A DNA stretch of 64,000 nt from Rhyzopertha dominica. Taxonomy: Eukaryota; Arthropoda; Insecta; Coleoptera; Bostrichidae. The first letter of the stretch is position 1, and every line of letters starts with the position of its first letter. The stretch spans positions 23,836,245 through 23,900,244 of the forward strand of contig QCXZ01000086.1 in assembly GCA_025024175.1 (NCBI GenBank). The letters are read 5' to 3'. The notes below the pieces were generated by a model. It had not been told where the DNA came from. It searched no databases and saw only the letters and a list, made by a program, of their open reading frames with translations. Of this stretch, positions 26,601 through 38,560 are shown one piece after another. The position numbers were made by a program, and so were the translations under genes.

Positions 26601-29600
26601 GTCTATCATTCCACGCCTTTGTTCTTCTGCCGCGCCGCGTCGTTGATCTGATGTAATATACCAAGATTATTTCTTATCGTTAGTTTTGACGCCCATAGTC
26701 GTGAGAAAATTATGATGCAGAATTCCAGTAAACCGGGTTTCCCAGTAATTTAGATGAAGATTAAAAACACTTCATAATATTATGCACCTAATTTTAATAG
26801 GAATTAATTCTTATTTGCAGTAAGGTGTTTTCTAGAATGTTTTTATTTTACGTGATTCGGGAAGGTTATACTGAGTTTCGGTATACAGGGTTTGCCACAA
26901 CTTCGCAAGGTCGTATTTTCTTAATTTTTTTAGGTACCACCTTAAGTGATATGTTAAATTGAAAAGCTTTTTAAACTCTTTAAAAATGGAATAGCGGATG
27001 TCCAAAGAAATACTTTCACATGATGGTATTGCACAAATAAAGTGAATTTTTGTAAATATTTTTTACTTTAAGTGGATTTCAAATAGTCATTTTTTAATTA
27101 CACTGGTCTGCAAAAAAATAACGTTTATATGGTTTTATAGTTATAAAAATTACGTACCACGTATACATTTTTTGTGTAGAACACTTATTTTACTTAAAAT
27201 TATAATCAAACATTTAATATTTGCACCAATATTTATAAGNAACGTTATATTTCGCTCCAAAACACACAAAAAAAAACATTATAAAATATAACAACTTGTA
27301 TATGAGTACCATTTCACTTTGTAGTTTTTGTCGTTTTCATATTTTCCATGGGAATTTCGCGGCGAATCGACCAACAAAAATCTGCCAGCATTAATTCTGA
27401 TCACTTCCCATTGTATCGTCTTCCTATGTGCAATATATCTTGATGAAATCTTTCTCTACGTTTATCGGGAAAGAAATCCAAGTGAGAGTCCAAAAATGAA
27501 TTTTAAATGACATATTGCATTTTAGTGCTCTATATGAAAAAAGAAGTTCTCGGATGATCTCGTGATAGTTGTAAGATTTCTATTGCGAAGAAAATTGTGA
27601 CACATTTCTACAAAAAAAATTACGTCCATCAGTGCTTGTATTTGTGAGCCTACAAAAATACCTTCTTTTAATTTTGCATCGCTGATTCGGGGGAATTTTG
27701 TTTTAAGATACTGAAACCCTTGACCATCCTTATTCATTCCTTTCAGAAAGTTTTCCATCAAACCAAGCTTTATAAGCAGTGGCGGTAAAAGAATTGTTTC
27801 ACTTTGCCCTTTGACATGAAAAATATAATAAAACATACGTGCTAGCAAAAAATAGAAAGCAGCCGGTGAAAATCTTCATATTCGTAATATTTTTATTTGA
27901 AGGAGAATTTCATTGCAGACCAGTGTTATTAATTTGTTATTATGTTTACTCGTTTTCATTTTAATTTTTACTTTTCTTAGATTAATTAATTATTAAAGAT
28001 TTTAAAATTATAAAGTGGTTAACGGAATAGACTGCGACGAATTTTTCTTGTTTTTCATTAAGAAAAATAAAAAATATAAAAGTCGGTAGACCCTGTATAG
28101 ATACTATAAAAGAGACAGCTTTGACGAAGCATCCTCAATCTCGACCCAGGGAACACCCTTATCATGTGAATTCGTACTTAATAAGTGAAAAATAACAGAG
28201 GACTGTTATCCGTATATATAATGTGGTGTCTTGTCCCAGTTGGAGACCGCAATCGCCTTACTAGGGAGTAAACACCTTTCGATATGACCCGTTTGTTGTT
28301 AAGTGTTAAACCGAAAACAAAAACAGCGTTGACCCCCCCGGTCGGACGGAAACACCTCGCGAAGAGCGTTTTAATTTTGAAATTGCGCGATTTGCGCTTT
28401 GTGTACAAGCTGTCAGTCAATATATCTTTGGATTACATCAGATAGTTTTGAAGCCTTAAGGCTGTGAAATTGCAACGCGTCCGATTCTACAGACCGTACG
28501 GCTAAAGTTCTTGGAGAGAGGTATCTACCAGAGGCAAGTCAACGTGCTGTTAAATTGATAGTAGCTAGGGAAAATGCAGGATAACTAGTCCGCGTATCGC
28601 GGGACTGAACTCAAATTCGCCCCGGTCCTGTAGTGGTTAACAACGTCGGTGGTCCCACCAAGAAATATTTTTACAAATTCGATTTTGAGTTTTTTTTTCG
28701 GCGGAGATGTCCGCGTGGGCCTGCAGTGTCCTAGTTCTCACAGCGGTAATTTTTCACTGTGCTAGTGCCATAATTTTGGGTAAGTGATTTCAGTTTACAA
28801 ATTTGAAATGGGCGAAACTTTTTTTCAAAATTTTGCGGATATTTTCGACTGCCCTAAATAATTTTGTGTCCGAGCAGAAGATGCGCATTATTATCAAGGA
28901 CTGCTCTTGTGCGTTGTGTACTTATCTTATCACCGATAGTTTTGACTATTGCAGAAAGCGGATCTTTTGAATTAAATGTAATACGCAGTTAAATTGAAGG
29001 GTAGACACGTGTCAGAAATCCGAAAATGTCCTTTGTTAATTACCATTATGTAATGTGTTCGTAATCATGAATTATTAATTTCTCGTATTTCGTGCCATTA
29101 CGTTCTAACGCCAATTTTAAGATAGTTACCTATTTCCCTTATGAAACTTAATTAGGCTAACCGCGATAATTTTTAACTAATGTCTATTTAGAATCAATTG
29201 TAATCGTCAGTTTTCCACTGGAAGCTTTGTTTTGATTATGCAAGCATTCAGCGCAACTACTATTGACTGTTTTTATGTTTAAAAAGCAGTAGGTACGTCA
29301 TTTGTTACGCACTACCCAAATTTCGCACCCAAGAACTTTGTACCGATGTAAAAATATTTCGTGTCCGATTTATCTTCGGATTGTCGTACATTCGGTCAAA
29401 AACGGGGCAGTTGAAAATAACTACAGCCAAAAATCGCGTGGTCAAGTTCAGAAATTGCACTAGCGCCAAAGTGCATCTTTTCCCGATTAAAGTCAAAACG
29501 TAGTAATCGAAGTAATTGACCAACACTTGTAATTTGCAATAATAATAGCAAGAGGCGTTGTTTATAATCGGAACTGGTAAACATAGCTTACCACTTTACG

Positions 29601-32600
29601 GACCGATGTAAATAAATCAAACTGACAAGGCAAAAATAACGAGCAAGCACGTATTTGGAATTTTATTCAGCACATTAAAGTTTGTTTTTTATCGCTTTCG
29701 CTCGACACCTACTTAAAATTAAAATTATAACGTTCTCATAAAGAAGACAAAACGTATTAACAAATGGCTTAATAATGATTGATTAAAAATCAACGTCAGC
29801 GTCGAAAATACTAAAATAACCTTATTGTACAAGCAAATGACCTCGTCTAACCTTGTTGCTATTGAAATGTAATAATATTAAATTTTAAATAAATTAATAG
29901 CCTTGAAATACTTTAAATGGGATAATTAAACGATCTTGAACTAACCTTTCTTGTACTATCATCAAGTAAAACCAGGGAAAATTAAAAAACACGTTGGAGA
30001 TTTCAAACTCAACGTTCAAAGAACTTTCTAAATCGATATATCGGGAGAGGCGGGTGTATTTGTAACCCACACGTTTACCAGATATCACACCAGTTGATTT
30101 TTGTATTTAGGGTCGTCGTAAAACAATCGTTTTTGAGACATCCAGAAGGAGCAAATTATTTTTGCGTTTAATGGACAACTATTCTTAGTATTGATATTTG
30201 TTACGATCAGTTAAACAATATCACTACACGTTAAATAGTCTCAACTTACTGTCACTAAAATGCCCCGCTTTTAATTAGGATTTTCGAATTTCAAAACAAG
30301 AGTAAATAAAATGTCCCAATTATAGAGTGATATTTGGCACTTCCTGAGATTCGAACCCAAGACCTCTTGAGTTAGAGCAAATAGACCAACCAGCCATAAA
30401 TTAGAGAAAAAACGCTAAATTGATATAATACAGGGTGTCACCTAAGACGGGACGGAGTTTAGCCCCAATAATATCAATGACAGAGAAATAAGTTACCAAT
30501 TTAGCATGTGCGTACGTAGAAAATATTTCCACTTATACAGGGTGTCCAATTTTTCTGAGAGCCTGCATATTATTACATTTTTGGCTTCCTCCGTGAATTT
30601 AAAGGCGGCTTCGTTTATACGGCATGGAAAAATTTCACGTTTGCAGAAAACTCGTAAAAGTGCATATTTCGAGAACAAAGAAAAGACGGACAGCTGTAAT
30701 AAAAAATTGGAAAAATAAATGCATAAATACACTTCAATTATGGCACATTCAATCACGAATACCATTATTTTTGATGAAAGTTGGCTCTAAACGTCAATAA
30801 TAGAAATAAATATTCTAAGATCCAGTTTTCCGTCACATTTTTTCTAGGCTGGGAACTGGCAGCATTATTACTGGTATGTTTAAAAAATGACTAAGCAACA
30901 GGATATACTAGTTCAGTATAACAACAACAATAAACAATAACGGCAACGAAAGTACAAGAACATGTAGCATTGGAACGCAATAAATAAATTTTAAATCAGT
31001 TGCTCAATGTGTGATATCAAGTTTTAAGCGATTAAAAAGCTTTTCAGTTATAATCTCTTAAATGTCGTTATTATCTGGTGCATATCTTTCAAAGTGTCCG
31101 TTGGTGTTAAATACACTTTGTTTTTAATAAATATCCACGAAAAAAAAACAGATTGTAAGTCTGGCGACCTCGGTGATCAAGTAACTGGTTCTCTCCGACC
31201 TTATCTGGGTAAGCTTCTACTAATTTCATTTGCGTAGTGTGAATATCATTTATTTATTATTATTTTGGAAAAAATGAAATATTTTCTACATAAATTCAAA
31301 GACCACTTATACTGGCTCATAAAGGACGTAATAAGTTATCCGTAGAAGAATTAATAGAGATAGTTGCGTCAAATTATTTCTGAAATTACTTATTGTATTA
31401 TAAACGAAAAGGGAAGACCGCAAAAGAGTTCATGTTCGATAATAGACGAATGAAGATATCGCTTTTCAGAAATTAAATAAAGTAGAAACACTTCTTCCTC
31501 GTCACAAAACTGGTGAATATGAATCTTAGCTGGAAAAACGTAGTCGGCGTAGTGGCTGGGTCTCTTATCCGTGAAGTTGAGTGTACCTAATACACCACGT
31601 TCAACATTTGTTCTTTCACCAATATTTCCTTTAACATCCCATTTAAACCCACAATATTGTATGGCTTTTCGGAACATACTTTAATTAGCCTACACACTGC
31701 GCCACTTTACAGATGCCACAACATGTTCGAAGAAGGAGTTTAGATGTAGCAATGGCCGATGTATCCCAAGCCATTGGCAGTGTGATAATGATCAAGACTG
31801 TAGCGACGGAGGCGATGAAGACGAGCACATCTGTCGTAAGTGCAGTTACAAACTCGAATTTTCGCGTTTCTGAATTCGTTCTTTTTTCATTTTAGGGCAG
31901 AAGGTTTGTAGCGCCGACGAATTTACGTGCAGATCTGCTCCCGGCGAATGCGTCCCCTTAACATGGATGTGCGATGATAACGCCGACTGCTCAGATGGCA
32001 GTGATGAAAAAGCTTGCAGTATGCTATCTATATTTTGTTGTTTTGAATTCGTGTTATTTACGCCGGTCTATTTTTAGACGAAACTTGTCGTTCCGATGAA
32101 TTCACGTGTGCCAATGGAAAATGTATCCAGAAGAGGTGGGTGTGTGACTTAGACAACGACTGTGAGGATGGCTCAGATGAGAAGGGGTGTCCTGCCGTAA
32201 CCTGCGCCCCGGATACTGAGTTCCAGTGCAGCGAAAGCACCTGCATAGCATCACGGTGGGTTTGCGATGGCGAGTACGATTGCCTCGATGGAAAGGATGA
32301 ACAGGGCTGTGCCAAATCGGCGACGAGCACCCCGATCTGCATGCCCAAAGAATTCGAGTGCGGAGACGGCATCACCTGCATACACAAAGAATGGCTCTGC
32401 GATGGAACCAAAGATTGCCCCGATGGTTCCGACGAATCTCCTTCGANCTGTGAAAACACCACTTGCCGTCCTGACCAGTTCCAGTGCAAGGATTGCACCT
32501 GCATACAAGGTCACTTGCACTGTTCAGGCCACGCCGAATGCAGTGACGGCAGTGATGAGGAAGATTGCAGCTTGCCGGTCACAAAATGCAACCCTAAGAC

Positions 32601-35017
32601 GCACTTCGATTGCGGCGGTGGAACTTGCATCCCACTATCGCAAGTTTGCAATGGACATCGGGACTGTCCTGAAGCTGAAGATGAACCCCGTGATAAATGT
32701 GGCAAGAATGAGTGTAAAATAAACAACGGAGGTTGCACGCAGATTTGTGTGGACACACCTGCCAGTTATTACTGCGACTGTCGACCTGGGTATGAATTGA
32801 TCGATAACCGAACTTGTAAGGACATAAATGAGTGCGAAATCTCGGGAAGTTGCTCCCAAATCTGCATAAACGACAAAGGAGGGTTCAAGTGTGAATGCCA
32901 ACCTGGGTATATGCGAGATCCACGCAANAACACGAAGTGTAAGGCAACTGAGGGACACGCCTCTTTACTGTTTGCTAGAAGGAGGGATATTCGGAAGATA
33001 TCGTTGGATCACCACGAGATGACGAGTATAGTAAACGAAACTAATTCTGCAACAGCGCTAGACTTCGTCTTCCGCACTGGTATGATTTTCTGGAGTGATG
33101 TGGCCGATAAAAAGATCTACAAAGCCCCGATTGATGAAGGCAACCACCGTTCGATCGTCATCAACGGCGATATAACAACGTCAGATGGTCTGGCCGTTGA
33201 CTGGATCTATAATCACATTTACTGGACCGACACTGGCAAAGACACTATTGAACTTGCTAATTTCGAAGGCAAAATGAGGAAGGTCCTCATCAAGGACGAT
33301 CTTCAAGAACCCAGAGCCATTGCTCTCAATCCAATGGAAGGTTGGATGTTCTGGACTGATTGGGGTGCAGATCCGAAAATTGAGAGGGCAGGGATGGATG
33401 GATCACATCGCCAAACGATCGTATCGTATGATATCAGGTGGCCTAATGGTTTAACCTTGGATCTGGTAAAGAAACGAGTGTATTGGGTTGATGGGAAGTT
33501 AAATACTATATCAGCGTGCGACTACAACGGGAGAAACCGCAGACTTATTCTGTTCAGTACTGACCATCTGAGACATCCGTTTTCCATAACTACTTTTGAA
33601 GATTGGGTGTACTGGACGGACTGGGATAAATCTGCGGTGTTCAAAGCTAATAAATTCACCGGAGATGATGTATCACCCGTGACGGCAGCAATGGTAATCT
33701 CTTATTTGACATTTAAGTACGAGTGTTTTACAAGTACACTTTGCAGATTCATAATCCAATGGTCATTCATGTGTACCATCCGTATCGTCAGCCAGACGGT
33801 GAGAACCATTGCCAAGCCGTCAATGGTCACTGTTCACATCTTTGCTTACCTGCGCCTCAGATCAATATGCACTCTCCACGTATATCCTGTGCTTGCCCAG
33901 AGAACCTTAGGATGTTGGACGATAGACTGACCTGCGTTCAAGATGGTAAGTCAACATACATCTTAAATATTTTTCTAGTTTTGCTTGATTTATATTTTTT
34001 CTTATTATTATTTCTATTTATTTAACAGAGAACGTAACTACAACCCCGTATTCTGTGCCAGACACAGATTTTAATCACAATGTAACGGAGAGTAAGTAAA
34101 GGCAGTTTTTTTGGTGTTGGTTTTTGGTTCTGCGTTTTCTTTCTATGTAGCTTTTTCTGCATTGCACCTCTGCTGCTATACTCTCTACACAATGTACTAA
34201 GATTTCTTTGTATTGTACTAAACGGCTACTATTCCAATTAACTAAGTATTCAGTCCATTAATTTGAGTTTTTTCAGGTACAACCAATAAAACACACATAG
34301 ACACTGTGTCGCATAGCTCTGATTCGGGAGTTATTGCCATTATATCCATAGCCATCATAGCTCTTCTGTTTACGATAATAGCAGGGGTATGCCCAAAATA
34401 TTGTCCTATACCTTGTTTGCTATTGACTTTTTGTAACTTTCAGGGAAGTTACCTAATTTACAGGCATTACATGCATCGTAATATGACGTCGATGAACTTC
34501 GATAACCCAGTGTACAGGAAGACAACTGAGGATCAGTTTTCTTTAGAAAAGAATGCATTTCAACCAACTCGAATGTACCCCAGTACTGTAGGAGAAGAGG
34601 TGAGAGCACTTAAGCTAGACTGCAGCACTAGATAAAAAAATTTCTGCCATTACGTGCAGCTGTTCTAGAGAAATACACAGTCTAATAAATGTTGCTAAAG
34701 TCCCTTAATTCTACTTATTGTAATTAATGTAGTTGTTGCTAAAGCTAAGCCAAGATCTTGAGAACAGGGTAAAATGTTATTTAATTAGTTGTATGTATCA
34801 TCTCTGTTCTCCATGCACCATAAATATATTTTTATTAATCACGAAATTGCTTGCATCTGTGTCTTTTTTCATGCAACAAGGCTCAAATATAGACGTGGTA
34901 AGTTCAATTGTTTCTGTGAAAGTATGTTGTAAAGTTTTTGTTCCCTGTTGTTAATTAATTTTTTTCTTTCAGGCTCAAGAGCCCTTGACTAGTGCCAATG
35001 CGAATGACTTTGTTTGA
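23616..35017 (+). CDS. LpR: Lipophorin receptor (LDL-receptor family), eight-repeat isoform
   Basis: Ten exons: 23616-23712, 24441-24566, 31713-31835, 31896-32018, 32078-33693, 33747-33945, 34029-34091, 34277-34386, 34444-34599 and 34973-35017, total 885 residues. A signal peptide ([13 protein letters not shown]) is followed by eight LDLR class A modules (one each in exons 2-4, five in exon 5), two EGF modules ([27 protein letters not shown]), a six-bladed YWTD propeller ([37 protein letters not shown]), a third EGF module ([12 protein letters not shown]), a Ser/Thr-rich stem, one transmembrane helix ([19 protein letters not shown]) and a tail with FDNPVY (NPxY endocytosis signal) ending in [15 protein letters not shown], the insect LpR signature. 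It takes up lipoprotein (lipophorin) in fat body, ovary and other tissues. N bases at 32446 and 32927 leave two ambiguous codons. Confidence 0.95.
25377..25451. repeat. Fold-back repeat with 21-bp arms
   Basis: Bases 25377-25397 and the reverse complement of 25431-25451 match at 20 of 21 positions (shared core CTGACGGCATCTTCAG). The 33-bp loop has no feature. The flanking GAAACGT resembles the outer part of the fold-back at 56,150. Confidence 0.65.
26883..28103 (-). mobile_element. Transposon-like element carrying a decayed repeat-associated protein
   Basis: TATACAGGGT near 26,883 and ACCCTGTATA near 28,092 form inverted ends. On the minus strand, 27848-27522 encodes an intact stretch ([38 protein letters not shown]) and 27,500-27,330 continues a related C-terminal part with stops ([19 protein letters not shown], then CWQIFVG). 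This looks like a recurrent insect protein of unknown function found in many copies, whose intact form reads IKLGLMK, FVGPQI, HLDFFP and GERFHQD in order (recalled resemblance, no search run). The copy is broken by stops and frameshifts. Confidence 0.55.
28707..28779 (+). CDS. LpR: Alternative first exon of the lipophorin receptor (seven-repeat isoform)
   Basis: An ATG at 28707 opens a signal-peptide exon ([20 protein letters not shown]) ending at a GTAAGT donor in phase 1, the same phase as the distal first exon. It lies downstream of the first LDLa exon, so splicing to 31713 gives an 835-residue receptor lacking that module. Seven- and eight-module LpR forms from separate promoters are known in other insects. 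The donor and hydrophobic core are strong evidence; transcription itself cannot be seen. Confidence 0.75.
30335..30402 (-). repeat. tRNA-derived SINE-like fragment
   Basis: Read on the minus strand, TGGCTGGTTGG resembles an A box and GGGTTCGAATCTC a B box, about 35 bp apart, as in tRNA. The acceptor arms do not pair, so it is not a functional tRNA but a tRNA-derived repeat or pseudogene. Confidence 0.45.
30429..30547. repeat. Paired TACAGGGTGTC motifs
   Basis: Two direct copies of TACAGGGTGTC start at about 30,428 and 30,536. The motif matches proposed termini of DNA transposons seen elsewhere in the window. No complete element is delimited. Confidence 0.4.
31090..31190 (-). mobile_element. 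Transposase C-terminal fragment
   Basis: On the minus strand, [20 protein letters not shown] aligns with the PRSPDLTPLDFFLWGYLK block of insect Tc1/mariner-type DDE transposases. A stop follows a few codons later. It is a short, decayed copy in the LpR intron. Confidence 0.55.
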
Positions 35018-36848
35018 ACAGTGTCCATTAAATTAACAGTGCTCAACTATGATATACTTGAAAGACTACACGACTGTGTAACTGAAGCCATTCTTTAGTT
35101 TGACTTTGTTAGTCGTAAAATGGGGAAATATTTTTGCTATTGCCATAATATCGTGTAGATCAGCACGATTATTTCCTATATATGTATATATTGGTGTGCA
35201 AAAGAATGGTTTCTTCGTCGTCCAAAGATTGTATTATCAAATAATGCATGTAATTTTGTTCAATGTTACTGAAAGTCTAAATACTTTTAAAATTTTATGT
35301 GTATGATGGTTTTGTTCCTTATGTAACGTACACCACGTATCGAGGTCAGATAATTTTCCTAATCCGATAGTCAATTTTTTTTAGTCATAAGGGTAAGAAC
35401 TCTGGCATTGAGCTTTTTAGTGTAGTTTATATTGCAATCGGAAAAGAAGGAAGATCAAAACGTTTAGATTTAATTATGCAAACATTGTGAAAATTAGCAT
35501 GTAAACGACATTTAGCTCTATAATACTGTGATTCAATTGCTATTTATTTTAATTATAATTATATATATATGTTTGCAATTTTTTTGTTTACAAATAAAAT
35601 TATGTTTTATTTTAGTAAATGTGTACATTTTTTTTTATTTGTATGCTATTTAAGACAATTTAAATTAAATATTTTAGTATTTGTATATCAAATACACATT
35701 GTAATGTATGTACAGAAATTGTTTTATTACTTCTATTCGGAACTCTGATTTAAATTGACCACTAGTCAGTTCTGTATAGAAACCTATGCCTATACGCGAG
35801 ATGCCACCTGGTGGCTTCTACACTGTTATTGTTTTATAATAATGATTTTTATGTGTTCAAACCAGTACCTGTCATTATAAATGGTTAAAACAAGGATCAC
35901 GGATTTTGCCACGTTTTTTGGGGTAAAATAATAGTGCTGCAATCTTAAATTCCATTGCCTATACCTATGGTATAATGTAGAGAAAGCTAATAGTAGTTGA
36001 TACAGAACATGTTACTTTTCTGTTCGTGGTGAATCGTAGCGATATGTAGGAAAAAATGTCCAATGATGATTTCTAAAGCAATATATCTCAAGCACCTAAT
36101 TGCTAAAGCAAAGAAAATAAAACTAAATGGTGGTGCTGTAGTACATTCTAAAATGTTAGAAAAATGCAAATAAAAATTTTGTCATGACCATTTTCAGTCA
36201 GCCTACAAAGTATGTTTGATAGAGACATAAACCATTAAAAATATGAATAGTAGAGTTTTCTGAAGAACTTTTGACGGACCAGCTTGCATGAACACGAAGT
36301 ACCTTAATATTTTAAAATTGTAAGTAATATTGTGACATTTCACTGGCAAAACCTGCAGATGTTACATTGGCTATAATGCCCATAGAAAAAGCCACGAAGA
36401 TATGGCTATGCGAATGTTTGTCAAATGCGACATATAAATCTCACATAGCTGACTCAGCACAAATATTATCCACAATTTCTTCTACAAATAGCGATCACTC
36501 TATAATTAATTAAATTAGCTATAATGAGTAATGACCAAGTTAATTTTTATGAATATTAATCTTATTACTAGTGAAAAAAGACCTCTACTGTTGCTTTTGA
36601 TATTTTCGTGCTCATCGTTAAAAAAGTATATTTGTAGCGGTCACTTTCTTTCTTTCTTCGACATGTTGCACTATTTGGATTTTATTGAAATTTGGAAGGT
36701 GTTACACTTTTCAAAGTAGTCATTCAATTGGATTTATAGAAATCGGTTGAGAAAATTTTGGTCATTATTGCAAATATGTCACTCATTTACTACCTACCTT
36801 TGGATTTTGTGTACCGTAATTAGTAACATGCACTATTTCCTATCATGA
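35018..36848. other. LpR 3' UTR and intergenic sequence
   Basis: No coding sequence is supported. AATAAA occurs at about 35,594 and may end LpR transcripts. The rest is AT-rich unique-looking sequence. Confidence 0.4.
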
Positions 36849-37088
36849 AGAAACGGGTGTTTACACTTAGTCTTATTTTACGACGCAGTGTTCTTCGTCC
36901 ATTTTGTAGTGTCGCACGCTCCTCTCCTACCCGTAGCAGTTCAGTCAACATTTTGTCTTTCCCCTCAAACTACCTTTCTATGCATCGCTATTCCAACTAT
37001 GTGTAGGAGAAGAGTATGTGACACCTAGCAACATATGAAGAACACTAGGCGTAGCAAATTATATAGAAATGTCAACACGCCCGTTTTT
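36849..37088. mobile_element. Fold-back element with about 85-bp inverted arms
   Basis: The left arm (36,849-36,935) and reverse complement of the right arm (about 37,003-37,088) align over their length, sharing AAACGGG at the tips, then AGTGTTCTTC and TCTCCTAC further in. The arms are about 70 percent similar by eye. The 240-bp unit has no coding capacity. Confidence 0.65.
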
Positions 37089-38309
37089 CGAAAGTGGTCT
37101 TTTCGCAACCTAAAATTACTTACATATGAAGTACCTAAAATATGATAATTTATAGGAATTTCCGAAAATTAGTTTCGACTGACATATTCGCAATTAATTA
37201 CCAAAATTTTTATTTGCATCTTTCTAATGATTTTACTTATTAACGAATTTGAGAAGCTTTAATGTATATTTTATCAGACATAACGATGGAAATATTTACC
37301 ATAACACTCCACCAAAAAGAACCACTCGCTTAACCACTTATTATAAATCTAATTCAGAAAAGGCTTGTGTGCTTGACTGCAGAACACAATAATATGGTCT
37401 AGTACAATTCCTACACCTATATTTTATCTTTGTTTATATATTCTGATGTATAAACAAGGATATTATATTATAATGATTTCAAACGGTAATACTAGGTGCC
37501 GTTACTTATGCAACCAAACCTGCACCTTTAAATTTCTATATTTCCATATTCTTAATAGCTAATTGTGTTGGATAGAGCAAATGCTTGTTGATAAGGTTCT
37601 TTCCCTTTGGCTGAAATACTATCTACTATAGAAAAAAAATAATGTAAAACTTAATGTAGCTTATTATTGCATAAAAAAATAATACACAAAGCTGTGGTAT
37701 TGTCTTGTGATTTTGAAAATAACTGATGCTTATATGAATAACAATTTTGGAGACATTTACAGTTTACATGTTGTATAAAGTTTTAAGCTACTGTTATCAT
37801 AATTTGATAATTTATGTCCATTTAATACTTCTGAACACTGTTTTTTCTTTCTGAAATTTTGTAAAACATATGATACAAATATTTACAATTTTATTAAATT
37901 GCTCATCAATTACTACACTTAACACAGTTAACATGACAAGATAATCCAGCGTCCTTCATTATCGTTTGCAATTAGTATACACCAATTACCACCAGCTTAT
38001 CTTTACATGTATATTAAGTGTTATTTCTTTGACTGGTGTGATCACAATTTTATCTAAATGAACAAAACCGGAGCTGTATTGAAGTACCCTTGAAAAAAAG
38101 CTTATCACGAAATTTATAAAGTATTATTTCACTGCACCTTCATACCAGATTATCAAAAACTGGCAATGAGATTTTAAGATAGAGAATCCTGTAAACATGG
38201 ACCAGGTGCAGGTGCACTAAAACTATGGTCATCAAGAAAAAAAGAGATGAAAAACTGTTTTTTTCCAATTTCTTAAACTTAAATTTTATTATTATTAGTC
38301 ATATAAAAA

Positions 38310-38560
38310 AGTGTCAGTGGTTTCAACATGATAGAGCACCTGTACACAATCACGAAACTATTTACACGAAATCTTTCCTAATTCCTGGATTGGCAGGAAT
38401 CCTACNATTGCTTGGCCACCTTGTTCTCTGAATTTATCTGTATTAGATTTCTTCTTGTGGGGAACATTGAACAATATGGTCTACAAAAAGACACATTGTA
38501 TATACTGTAGAAGAACTTCAAACAGCAGTGTGGAAGCTATTTTAAATTTAGATAGACAGT
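38310..38560 (+). mobile_element. DDE transposase fragment (Tc1/mariner type)
   Basis: The frames read WFQHDRAPVHNHETIY, then after a shift GLAGI, then NLSVLDFFLWGTLNNMVYKK. These correspond to the FQQDGAPAH block and the PDLTPLDFFLWGYLK block, i.e. two catalytic-acid regions. Frameshifts, stops and an N at 38,406 show it is dead. Confidence 0.65.

Larger units (their letters stand above)
24567..28706. other. Large LpR intron, distal part
   Basis: Contains a fold-back pair (25377-25451), an unassigned repeat ending in GGGACACCCTGAA (26,109-26,445), and a transposon-like element (26,883-28,103). The 600 bp before 28707 should hold the internal promoter; nothing specific is assignable. Confidence 0.45.
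28780..31712. other. LpR intron between internal first exon and second LDLa exon
   Basis: AT-rich. Carries a tRNA-like SINE fragment (about 30,338-30,400), two copies of the TACAGGGTGTC motif (about 30,430 and 30,536) and a transposase scrap (31,090-31,190). The 95-codon minus-strand frame at 31,390-31,677 has no recognisable domain. Confidence 0.4.

Noticed and set aside
28617..28660. tRNA-like string near the LpR internal promoter (CCTGTAGTGGTTAACAACG)
   Set aside because: It has an A-box-like start but no B box or paired arms.
31390..31677. 95-codon minus-strand frame in an LpR intron
   Set aside because: No recognisable domain and no splice or start context; kept only as intron sequence.
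32058..32958. Minus-strand and alternate-frame ORFs across the LpR repeats
   Set aside because: Shadows of the LDLa/EGF coding exon; codon bias in cysteine-rich repeats opens other frames.
34870..34920. Possible extra mini-exon of LpR (AACAAG then GCTCAAATATAG)
   Set aside because: It mimics the true last exon start but hits a stop after two codons and breaks the conserved LpR C-terminus.
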